A stretch of 36,224 nucleotides of DNA, from the NCBI RefSeq assembly GCF_014174255.1, contig NZ_JABEQJ010000040.1, positions 1 through 36,224 of the forward strand. The letters are read 5' to 3'. Origin of the DNA: Gluconacetobacter sacchari. Lineage in GTDB: Bacteria; Pseudomonadota; Alphaproteobacteria; Acetobacterales; Acetobacteraceae. How positions within the stretch are numbered: position 1 is the first letter of the stretch; every line of letters starts with the position of its first letter. The position numbers were made by a program, and so were the translations under genes. Under the pieces are notes generated by a model that saw only the letters and a program-made list of their open reading frames with translations, ran no database searches and had not been told where the DNA came from. Below are positions 26,197 through 33,063 of the stretch, piece by piece.

Positions 26197-26225
26197 GTAT
26201 AAGGTCTATTGTTATACGGGTATAA
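26197..26225. promoter_or_regulatory. Likely operator/promoter between methyltransferase and regulator
   Basis: GTATAA (26197-26202) and TTATAC (26212-26217) form a perfect inverted repeat with a 9-base spacer, and GTATAA occurs again at 26220-26225. The cluster lies in the 90-base divergent gap in an AT-rich patch, so it may be both -10 elements and a binding site for the adjacent regulator. Confidence 0.45.
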
Positions 26226-26236
26226 AAACTGCCACC

Positions 26237-27028
26237 ATGATGTCGGAATCCGAGCGGCGCCGAACCGTCGGCGCATTCCTGCGCGCACGGCGCGCGGCGA
26301 TGTCTCCAGAACAGGCGGGCATTTTTCCGATGCCGGGGCGCCGCCGCACGCCGGGATTGCGAAGAGAGGAGGCCGCGCAGCTCTGTGGCATCAGCACGAC
26401 ATGGTATACGTGGCTGGAACAGGGGCGTGACGTCGCCTGTTCGGGCGCGGTGCTGGCGCGGCTGGCCGAGGCGCTGCTCCTGTCGCCGGCCGAGCGGACC
26501 TATCTGTTCGAACTGGCGCGCCGGAACGATCCACGGCCGCCTGGCGCCGCGCCGTCGGGTGCCGTCCCGCCCGGCCTGCTGTGCATGCCGGGCCTGGTCG
26601 CCGCGCCGACCTACCTGCTGGACGCGCTCTGGACCGTGCGCGCCGCCAATGACGGGGCGCGGCATCTTTTCGCCGGATGGATCGGCGGGGACGAGCCCAA
26701 TCTGCTGCGCTATGTCTTCCTGGATCCCCAGGCCCGTTTCTTTCTCGACGACTGGCCCGATCGCGCGCGGCGCATTCTCGCCGAATTCCGCGCCGACACC
26801 GCCCGCCGGCCGAACGACGCGGCCATGCGGGCGCTGGTCGATCGGCTATGCGGGGAAAGTGCCGATTTCGCGCGGGTCTGGAACAGCCACGCCGTGCTGT
26901 CCCGCGAGGGCGGGCGCCGGCGCTTCACCCACCCCCGGGACGGCCTGCTCCAGTACGAGCAGGTGACGCTGATCCCGGCCGCGCACCCCGACTACAAGCT
27001 GGTGACGCTCGTCCCGGTGGCTGCCTGA
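26237..27028 (+). CDS. XRE-type regulator with MmyB-like ligand-binding domain
   Basis: 263 residues. The helix-turn-helix lies in the first 90 residues (GAFLRARRAAMSPEQAGI, RRTPGLRREEAAQLCGISTTWYTWLEQGRDV). The rest is the MmyB-like (MltR_LBD) domain, PAS-like, including YLLDALWTVRAANDGARHLFAGW and NLLRYVFLDPQARFFLDDW. Family members are common in actinobacteria and proteobacteria and often regulate a divergent oxidoreductase or methyltransferase gene; the domain has been suggested to bind small hydrophobic ligands. ATG 26237 or 26240 starts the gene. The stop is 4 bases from the convergent phosphohexomutase stop. Confidence 0.9.
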   Translation: MMSESERRRTVGAFLRARRAAMSPEQAGIFPMPGRRRTPGLRREEAAQLCGISTTWYTWLEQGRDVACSGAVLARLAEALLLSPAERTYLFELARRNDPRPPGAAPSGAVPPGLLCMPGLVAAPTYLLDALWTVRAANDGARHLFAGWIGGDEPNLLRYVFLDPQARFFLDDWPDRARRILAEFRADTARRPNDAAMRALVDRLCGESADFARVWNSHAVLSREGGRRRFTHPRDGLLQYEQVTLIPAAHPDYKLVTLVPVAA

Positions 27029-27032
27029 TCGA

Positions 27033-28505
27033 TCAACGCGTTTTCCAGACGCTGACGGCGTCGAAGCCGGTCTTCAGCAGCGCCGCCGCCCGTTCGGGCG
27101 TATCGGCCTCGACATAGATGCGCAGTTCGGGCGCGTTGCCCGACGGGCGCAGATGGATCACCTCGCCATTGGCGAACGTCATGCGCAGCCCGTCCGTCTG
27201 GTCGACATGGGCCAGATCCTCGGGTTGGTGGATGAAACCCAGCGCCCTGGCGCCTTCGGCGGGATGCCGGGCGAGTTTTTCGATCTCCGCCTGGCTTTGC
27301 GCGGTCGGCATGTTCATCAGGCGGTCGCTGAGCGTGAAGCGCGGCGGCAAGGTGGCGACCAGTCCGGCCAGGTCGGTGTTCTGCCGACGGGCCAGGACCA
27401 GCGCGCACAGCATCGGCAGCACCGCATCGCGCGTCGGCAGCGCATGCAGCACCCGGTCGCCCTGCGCGATGTCGGTCGCCAGCAGGAAGCCGCCATTGGC
27501 CTCGTAGCCGACGGAGGGGGTGATTCCGGCCTCGGCGGCCTCGGTCATCGCCGAGACGACGAAGGGCGAGCCGATGCGGGTGCGCCGGACCTCCTGCGCG
27601 AAGCCGCTTTTCTCCAGGGCCGTATTGCTGCTGACCGGGGTGGCGACGGCGGCGGCGCCGAGAAAGCGCGCGGCCAGAATGCCCAGCACGTCGCCGCGCA
27701 ACCAGTTGCCATGGGCATCGGCCAGCAGGGGGCGGTCGGAATCGCCATCGGTGGTCAATATGGCGTCCAGCCCGCCGGTCGCGGCCCATTCACGGGCCAG
27801 CGCGGCATCCTCGGCGCGCACCGCCTCGGTATCGACCGGGATGAAACTGTCCGCGCGCCCCAGCGGCACGGCCGTGCCGCCCAGGGCCTCGACGACCAGC
27901 ATCAGCACGTCGCGCCCCACCGCGGAATGCTGATAGACCCCAAGTCGCAGGCCGGACAGCGCATCCGGGCCGAAGAACGCGCGATAGCGCGCGACATAGA
28001 CGGGAACGACGTCGGTCGGTTCGGGCAGCGTGCCGGCCGCGATCAGGGCACCATCGGCATCGAACCAGCCCTCGGGCAGCGCCACGTCCAGCGTGCGCAT
28101 GGCCGCCTCGTCGGATTTCATGAACTCGCCGCGCGCGCGGTTGAACTTGATGCCGTTGCGGTCGGCGGGGATATGGCTGCCGGTCACCATCAGCGACGGG
28201 CAACCCCGCGCGAACGCATGCAGGCACAGGGCCGGGGTCGGCACGTAGCCGCAGAAGACAGGCTCGCCCCCCATATGCCGGATGGCCGCCACGCAGGCGC
28301 GAAGAATGCGCGGCGTGCTGGGGCGCAGATCGCCCGCGACCGCGACCGGCGCGCCGGGGGCGAACTCGCCCAGCGCGGCAAGGTGGCGCAGATAGCCGAC
28401 CGTATAGGCGAAGCAGACCGCGTCCGTCATCGCCGTGACCAGGCCCCGGGCGCCGCTGGTGCCGAAGGCGACCCCGGACTGCTCCATCCATTCGGCTATT
28501 TTCAT
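27033..28505 (-). CDS. Phosphohexomutase (phosphomannomutase/phosphoglucomutase family)
   Basis: 490 residues of the alpha-D-phosphohexomutase superfamily, interconverting hexose 1- and 6-phosphates for nucleotide-sugar synthesis. All four signature loops are present: VTGSHIPADRNGIK with the phosphoserine, TTDGDSDRPL for magnesium, VGYEANGGF for sugar choice, and RPSGNAPELR for phosphate binding. GYEANGG in place of GEMSGH points to a phosphomannomutase-like subgroup distinct from ManB/AlgC, so the substrate is uncertain. ATG 28505 has GAGAG upstream; the frame to 28559 extends into the VOC gene. It is 43 bases after the VOC stop and may belong to the fluoride-riboswitch operon. Confidence 0.88.
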   Translation of the reverse strand: MKIAEWMEQSGVAFGTSGARGLVTAMTDAVCFAYTVGYLRHLAALGEFAPGAPVAVAGDLRPSTPRILRACVAAIRHMGGEPVFCGYVPTPALCLHAFARGCPSLMVTGSHIPADRNGIKFNRARGEFMKSDEAAMRTLDVALPEGWFDADGALIAAGTLPEPTDVVPVYVARYRAFFGPDALSGLRLGVYQHSAVGRDVLMLVVEALGGTAVPLGRADSFIPVDTEAVRAEDAALAREWAATGGLDAILTTDGDSDRPLLADAHGNWLRGDVLGILAARFLGAAAVATPVSSNTALEKSGFAQEVRRTRIGSPFVVSAMTEAAEAGITPSVGYEANGGFLLATDIAQGDRVLHALPTRDAVLPMLCALVLARRQNTDLAGLVATLPPRFTLSDRLMNMPTAQSQAEIEKLARHPAEGARALGFIHQPEDLAHVDQTDGLRMTFANGEVIHLRPSGNAPELRIYVEADTPERAAALLKTGFDAVSVWKTR

Positions 28506-28548
28506 GCGGCGCTCTCTCGAAAAAAGACCCAGACATATCCGTGTACCA

Positions 28549-28956
28549 TCAGGGCGCAACGGCGTCCATTTCCGACGCCCGGATCAGCCGGCTCGGCCAG
28601 CCGATGCGGATCAGCAGGTCGTCGGGGCCATTGAGGGCGAATTCGTACATGCCCCATTCGGTATGGCGCGGTGCCTTCACCGGGCCGAGGATGGCGTCCC
28701 CCGCGGTTGCGGCGAGCCGGTCGACATGCGGGGTGGACAGATAGATGCCGAACGGGTTGCGCCCCGGCACCACCCATCCCGGCACGGCGGGCTGGAGGTG
28801 AATCGTCGCGCCGTCCTGGTCCGACAGGATACGGTAATCCGCCGTCCCGTCATCCGTCGGGCCGAAAAACCCGAGGCCGTTCCACCATCGCCCGGCCTGC
28901 TCCATGTCATTGCAGGGAATGATCGCGCAGGCGCGACAGTCGGCGGCCATGGTCAT
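28549..28956 (-). CDS. VOC-superfamily (glyoxalase/bleomycin-resistance-like) protein
   Basis: 135 residues, a single VOC domain: IPCNDMEQAGRWWNGLGF at the N-terminus, TADYRILSDQDGATIHLQPAV, FGIYLSTPHVDRLAA and WGMYEFALNGPDDLLIRIGWP at the C-terminus. Members are metal-dependent lyases, isomerases or drug-binding proteins; the reaction here is unknown. ATG 28956 overlaps the crcB stop (ATGA), so it is coupled to the fluoride channel gene. Confidence 0.85.
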   Translation of the reverse strand: MTMAADCRACAIIPCNDMEQAGRWWNGLGFFGPTDDGTADYRILSDQDGATIHLQPAVPGWVVPGRNPFGIYLSTPHVDRLAATAGDAILGPVKAPRHTEWGMYEFALNGPDDLLIRIGWPSRLIRASEMDAVAP

Positions 28957-29381
28957 GAGGACTTTCCCGCATCGGGTATGGGACGGGGAGGGGCGAGGGC
29001 CTGGGCGGCGAGGTAGCCGGCGGTCACGCCGGCCATGCCGAGCGTGACGGACAGGACGATATTCAGCAGCGCGCGCCCCGGCGCCCCGCCGCGCAGCAGG
29101 TCCAGCGTCTGGAGCATGAAGGAGGAAAAGGTCGTGTATCCCCCGCATATGCCGACCATGAACATCAGCCGGGCGGTATCCGATACCTGAAAGCGCCCGT
29201 TATCCAGCGTCAGCGTGCCGAAGAAGGCGATGGCGAACGAGCCGGAGATATTGATCAGGATCGTGCCCCACGGCAGGCTCTGGCTGATCCGCGCGGTCGC
29301 CAGACCGACCCAGTAGCGCATCAGGGTGCCGCAGGCACCGGCCAGGGCGATGCCCAGCGTGGTCGACAGGTTTGGGGTCAT
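28953..29381 (-). CDS. crcB: CrcB/Fluc fluoride channel
   Basis: 142 residues with four membrane segments. GACGTLMRYWVGL, the conserved GTILINISGSFAIAFFGT with the pore Asn, and GICGGYTTFSSFMLQTLDL with the TTFSTF-like motif are all present, and the length is normal for this dimeric channel. It exports fluoride and so protects cytoplasmic enzymes. ATG 29381 overlaps the universal stress protein stop (ATGA), and its own stop overlaps the VOC start. A fluoride riboswitch sits at the head of the same operon, which supports the function independently. Confidence 0.96.
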   Translation of the reverse strand: MTPNLSTTLGIALAGACGTLMRYWVGLATARISQSLPWGTILINISGSFAIAFFGTLTLDNGRFQVSDTARLMFMVGICGGYTTFSSFMLQTLDLLRGGAPGRALLNIVLSVTLGMAGVTAGYLAAQALAPPRPIPDAGKSS

Positions 29382-30238
29382 GCGGCAGGGTCTTCGATAC
29401 CATGGTGACAGGTCAGGATGGGCAGGGTGCCGTGCGCCAGCAGGTCGCGCGTCGGGCCGCCGAACAGCCATTCGACGAAACGCGCATGCGTATAGGCCCC
29501 CATGATCAGCAGGTCGCCCCCCGCCGCCAGCGCGCGGGCGCGGATCTCCTCGCCCAGCCGGCCGCGCGGCGCGCTGAAACGCGCGATCGTGACCGCGGCC
29601 CCGCGCGCCGTCAGCTCCCGGGCCCGTTCCGGGGGCGGCTGCTCCGCATCGTCGTCGGCACCGATCAGGAAGGTGACATGCCCGGCCGCGTCCAGCAGCG
29701 GCCCGGCGGCGGCCACGGCCCGATCGAGGGCGGGCGAGGGATGCCACGCGATGATCGGCCGCGCCCCCACGGTGGCACAGGAGTGTAGGGGGGCGATCAG
29801 GACCAGTGCCCGGGCATCGTACAGCGCCCCGGCCAGAGCCTGTTCGACATCCTCGCGCTCGCGCTCGTCGTCGGCGGCGCGCGGGCGGCTGACGACCACC
29901 AGATCGGCCATGGCGGCCTCCCGGGCCACGATTGCGCGCACATCGCCGGCCATCTCGGCCCAATGCGCGGTGGCCACCCCTTTCTCGCCGGCCGGCCCGA
30001 TCCAGGCCTGGGCCGACGCGCGCAGCCGTTCCGCGCGCAGGGCACCCCGCCGGGCGAAGGCCGCGCGCCGCGCCGGCGTGGGAATCCCCTCGTCGGGCGC
30101 CTGGAAAGCCGGGTCGGCCGCGCGTCGGGGATGCAGCAGCCGGATGTCCCGCGCAGGCAGCCGCCGGACAAGCTCGCCGACTGCCTGAAGCGTGAACAGG
30201 GCGGTCTCCGGCCGATCCAGAATGGCAAGGATGCGCAT
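29378..30238 (-). CDS. Universal stress protein (UspA family, tandem-type)
   Basis: 286 residues, about twice one Usp domain. The start MRILAILDRPETALFTLQA resembles the first strand of UspA; the C-terminal half ends GGDLLIMGAYTHARFVEWLFGGPTRDLLAHGTLPIL, the Usp ATP-binding-type signature in degenerate form. The middle also fits (ADLVVVSRP, IAWHPSPALDRAV). ATG 30238 has AGGGAGGGG about 5 bases upstream, just after the stop of a leader ORF. The stop overlaps the crcB start. Being first in a fluoride-controlled operon suggests a role in fluoride or acid stress; this is inference. Confidence 0.88.
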   Translation of the reverse strand: MRILAILDRPETALFTLQAVGELVRRLPARDIRLLHPRRAADPAFQAPDEGIPTPARRAAFARRGALRAERLRASAQAWIGPAGEKGVATAHWAEMAGDVRAIVAREAAMADLVVVSRPRAADDEREREDVEQALAGALYDARALVLIAPLHSCATVGARPIIAWHPSPALDRAVAAAGPLLDAAGHVTFLIGADDDAEQPPPERARELTARGAAVTIARFSAPRGRLGEEIRARALAAGGDLLIMGAYTHARFVEWLFGGPTRDLLAHGTLPILTCHHGIEDPAA

Positions 30239-30252
30239 CGCGGTCCCCTCCC

Positions 30253-30339
30253 TCAGCGTTGCCCGATCGGGGCGGCATGCACCCCAGGGCGACCGATGGC
30301 GCGAAACGCGGGTAATCTGCAAGGACGCAGGGGCGACAT
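30253..30339 (-). CDS. 28-residue leader ORF after fluoride riboswitch
   Basis: ATG 30339 is preceded by GGGAGGAATCCGTCC, a good Shine-Dalgarno with 9-base spacing. The ORF encodes MSPLRPCRLPAFRAIGRPGV and 8 more residues, ending TGA. The ribosome binding site of the universal stress gene begins directly after this stop, so translation could be coupled. Its Shine-Dalgarno is the one that pairs with the riboswitch 3' strand. No known peptide family; it may exist only as a translational switch. Confidence 0.45.
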   Translation of the reverse strand: MSPLRPCRLPAFRAIGRPGVHAAPIGQR

Positions 30340-30375
30340 GGACGGATTCCTCCCTTCATGCCCAGTTCGGGCCGG

Positions 30376-30445
30376 GTAGGAATCATCAGCCCCAAGGCCG
30401 GGGCGGTTCGACCCGGGGCGGGTCAGGCAGAAATCCATTGCCTGA
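30376..30445 (-). promoter_or_regulatory. Fluoride riboswitch (crcB motif)
   Basis: On the minus strand, stem P1 is TCAGGCA/TGCCTGA with loop ATGGATTTC (30423-30445). It is followed by GACCCGCCCC and a second stem GCCCC/GGGGC, then GGCTGATGATTCCTAC (30376-30391), which differs by one base from the crcB-motif consensus GGCUGAUGAUGCCUAC. That base change (G to T) is matched by loop GGA in place of the usual GGC, so the pseudoknot becomes GGA/TCC: a compensated change that supports the fold. The 3' strand can instead pair with the downstream Shine-Dalgarno (30345-30354), giving a plausible translational off state. Downstream are the universal stress protein and crcB genes. Confidence 0.88.
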
Positions 30446-30449
30446 TCCG

Positions 30450-30478
30450 ATCAGGGCACGGGGCCGGCCGCCTGTCAA
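30450..30478 (-). promoter_or_regulatory. Putative sigma-70 promoter of riboswitch transcript
   Basis: TTGACA (minus strand, 30473-30478) is a perfect -35 element. The -10 region 17 bases on (CCTGAT) is weak. The predicted start near 30446 falls at the first base of riboswitch stem P1, as expected. Confidence 0.45.
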
Positions 30479-30498
30479 GCCGGCCGCCCATGCGGGCG

Positions 30499-32814
30499 TC
30501 AGAAACGCTGGTCGATGCCGGTCAGGATGGTCCGGCGCAACCCGTATTGCGGCGCGCCGACGCCGATGCCGGTGCCGCTGCGCAATTCGTAGCGCTTGTC
30601 GAACAGGTTGATCACGTCCAGCCGCAACTGGGTACGCTTCAGGAACGGGATATGGAACAGGTCCCTGAACGACTGCACGGCGGAGAGGTTGAAGGTCTCG
30701 TATTGCGGGACGACGCCGCCATTGGGAATGTCGCTGTCCTGGCGCAGGCCGCTGCCATAGACCATGGTCGCCGACAGGCGCAGCGGGTGGCCGGTGCGGT
30801 AGAACGCCGTGTAGCTGGCGCCCGCCGACGCCGTCCAGCGCTGGTCGTGGTCCAGGTGGATCCATCGGTGCTGGATATAGGCCAGGTCGTCCGGATCGAA
30901 ATTCCACTGGGCCGTGGTGATGTCCTTGCCGATCGCGCGCGACCACGCGAAATTGCCGTAGACGGAGAAAGGACCGCGCGTGTAGTCGGTGGCGAATTCA
31001 TAGCCATGCACCTGGCCGCGCCGATAATTGAAGGCGGACAGGATGATCGGCGAGCCGAACTGCCCTTCGTCGATCAGGTTCTTGGCCAGTTTCACATAGG
31101 CGTCGACCGACGCATGCCAGCCGGGCAGGATTTCCTGGGCGAAGCCGGCATCGAAATAATGATCGCGTTCCGCCTTGACGGTGGTGTCCTGCAACGTGCC
31201 CGGCGCGGCCGACGTATTGGCGAATTTGTTCAGCGACGTGCCGCCCACCAGTTCGAACGGCGGCGGGGTGTAATAGCGCGAATAGCCGGCATGGAACGTG
31301 CCGCCATGCCAGGGCTGGTAGACGATGTTGATCCGGGGGCTGACCTGCTTGGAATGGGTATATTCGTCCACCCCGTCGAAACGCAGCCCGTAATTGATGG
31401 TCAGGTTGCGGATCGGCTGCCATTCGTCCTGGGCATAGAGGCCGTAGAGCCAGCCGGTCCGCCCGTTGCCGTCATGGATCGAGATCGTCCGGTCGTCATA
31501 GATCGCGTTGCCGTCGTCATCGGTCCCGGTCTGCGGATAGACGGTCGAATCCGTCTTGGACACGACGCGCTCGACATAGACCTGGTAGCCGAAGCGGACC
31601 GTGTGATGGGGGTTGGCATGCCAGGTGACGTCGGTCTGCGAGCCGGACGAGAAGACGGATCGCTGGGCGCGCTGGGCATTGCCGTTATAGACGAGGTCGC
31701 CCAGCATGTCCGGCGAATAGCCCAGCGAACTGTAGCGGACCACGGCCGAACTTTGCAGGCTGATCGTGCCGATGTCCTTCTGGAGGGACAGGATGCCGAA
31801 ATCGGTGATTTCCTTCTGGCGCTCGTTCAGGCTGGCGCTGTCGACGCTGCCATAGAGATTTTGCGACAGCGCGCTGCCCAGGAAGGACGGGTTGGCAAAC
31901 TGCCTCTGCTGTCCGGGATTGTTCGGCAACTGGTATTCGGCGTTCGACACGCCGGCCGTCAGGCTGATACGCGTGTTCTCGTCGGCGGTGTAGCGCAGAT
32001 GGCCGAGGAAATGGTACTGGTTCGTCAGGTCGTGCAGGGCATTGAAATCCGGCGTCGGATTCTCGATCCCGACCCGGTCATGCACGAAATCGGCGGTCGC
32101 GAAATAATCCCATTTTCCCGCATGGCCGCCATATTGCAGGGACGGGAAGAAATAATCGCGCGCGCCGCCATAGATCGACACGTCGCCGCCCGGATCGGCG
32201 CTGCCGGTCTTGGTCGTGATGTCGATGACGCCGGCTTGCAGGAAGCCATATTCGCTGGGCAGCGCGCCGGTCGTCAGCGACATCGAATGGGCGAAGCGCG
32301 TCATCAGCGCCTGGCCGAAGACATTCATGCCCTCCGGCAGTTCGACGCCGTCCAGGCGGAACTGCACCTCGTTATGGTCGCCGCGGATATGGATCTGGCC
32401 ATAGCTGTCCTGTGCGACGCCGGGGGCCTGCAACAGCACGGAATTCAGCGGGGCGTTGTCGCCGCCGGGGATGGTTTCGAGGTCGCGCCGCGTGAAACGA
32501 TAGATGGTGGCGCCGGTCGCGGGCTGAAGCGTCGCGCGCATCAGGTCGAGATGCGCGTTGACCACGATATGTTCCTCATTGGCGGCGGTCGCCTCCACGC
32601 TGCCATCGGGCAGGACGCGGTCGGTGGCGGCCGTCGTGCTGAAACTCGTCCGCGACGCGGCGGCCTGTGGCGTGTCTCCGTCCGTCGTCGGGCCCGACGC
32701 CTTGGCCGGCGGGGACTGGTCGGTCGTCGCCGCGCGCACGGCCTGCGGAAGGGCGAATGCGGTTCCCGCAAGCAGAATGGCGGTCATGCGTAGCGCAGGT
32801 CGAGGCGAACTCAT
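30499..32814 (-). CDS. TonB-dependent outer-membrane receptor
   Basis: 771 residues. A signal peptide (MTAILLAGTAFALPQAVRAA) is followed by a TonB-box-like EEHIVVNA near residue 80. The plug domain (TGATIYRFTRRDLETIPGGDN, APGVAQDSYGQIHIRGDHNEVQFRLDGVELPEG) precedes a long beta-barrel ending RRTILTGIDQRF, with the terminal aromatic residue required for outer-membrane insertion. INLFDKRYELRSGTGIGVGAPQYG is the usual C-terminal motif. No STN extension is present. The ligand is unknown; the plug is closer to carboxypeptidase-regulated/sucrose-type transporters than to classical siderophore receptors, but I am not sure. ATG 32814 has CAGGA about 8 bases upstream. Confidence 0.92.
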   Translation of the reverse strand: MSSPRPALRMTAILLAGTAFALPQAVRAATTDQSPPAKASGPTTDGDTPQAAASRTSFSTTAATDRVLPDGSVEATAANEEHIVVNAHLDLMRATLQPATGATIYRFTRRDLETIPGGDNAPLNSVLLQAPGVAQDSYGQIHIRGDHNEVQFRLDGVELPEGMNVFGQALMTRFAHSMSLTTGALPSEYGFLQAGVIDITTKTGSADPGGDVSIYGGARDYFFPSLQYGGHAGKWDYFATADFVHDRVGIENPTPDFNALHDLTNQYHFLGHLRYTADENTRISLTAGVSNAEYQLPNNPGQQRQFANPSFLGSALSQNLYGSVDSASLNERQKEITDFGILSLQKDIGTISLQSSAVVRYSSLGYSPDMLGDLVYNGNAQRAQRSVFSSGSQTDVTWHANPHHTVRFGYQVYVERVVSKTDSTVYPQTGTDDDGNAIYDDRTISIHDGNGRTGWLYGLYAQDEWQPIRNLTINYGLRFDGVDEYTHSKQVSPRINIVYQPWHGGTFHAGYSRYYTPPPFELVGGTSLNKFANTSAAPGTLQDTTVKAERDHYFDAGFAQEILPGWHASVDAYVKLAKNLIDEGQFGSPIILSAFNYRRGQVHGYEFATDYTRGPFSVYGNFAWSRAIGKDITTAQWNFDPDDLAYIQHRWIHLDHDQRWTASAGASYTAFYRTGHPLRLSATMVYGSGLRQDSDIPNGGVVPQYETFNLSAVQSFRDLFHIPFLKRTQLRLDVINLFDKRYELRSGTGIGVGAPQYGLRRTILTGIDQRF

Positions 32815-32911
32815 CAAGGCGATCCTGTTTGTGTGAGAGGATCCGACCCTACATGGTATGTTATAATGTTTCAATCGGCGGCGGCGGAACGAGTCAAGGC
32901 TGGCACGCTCA

Positions 32912-32929
32912 TGTTGTAGATCTGCAACA
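32912..32929. promoter_or_regulatory. Palindrome upstream of TonB-dependent receptor
   Basis: TGTTGTAGATCTGCAACA is an 18-base inverted repeat with a single mismatched pair, centred about 107 bases upstream of the receptor start. Length and symmetry suit a dimeric regulator site. No regulator gene is adjacent. Confidence 0.35.
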
Positions 32930-32940
32930 GAACGGCGGTT

Positions 32941-33063
32941 CTAGTGTCCCGGATCTGAAATCCCTTCAGATTTCAGATCCTTGGTGGACACTAGATAAAT
33001 CAATATTTTAGTGGCCTGCTGATCTCCGAAATTCACCTATGAATTTCGGAGGCAGGACACTAG
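32941..33063. repeat. CTAG-bounded tandem double-hairpin element (MITE/REP-like)
   Basis: Two adjacent palindromes share the same ends. The first (32941-32994) has CTAGTGTCC/GGACACTAG as a 9-bp outer stem and GGATCTGAAATC/GATTTCAGATCC as a 12-bp inner stem. The second (33009-33063) has TAGTG/CACTA and CCTGC/GCAGG outside and CTCCGAAATTCA/TGAATTTCGGAG as a perfect 12-bp inner stem. CTAG occurs at both element ends and at the join. The right-hand CTAG supplies the stop codon of hldE. It may be a non-autonomous mobile element inserted at CTAG, and probably acts as a terminator for hldE. Confidence 0.7.

Noticed and set aside
30358-32793. 811-codon plus-strand open frame
   Set aside because: Antisense to the TonB-dependent receptor, which has a signal peptide, plug and barrel motifs.
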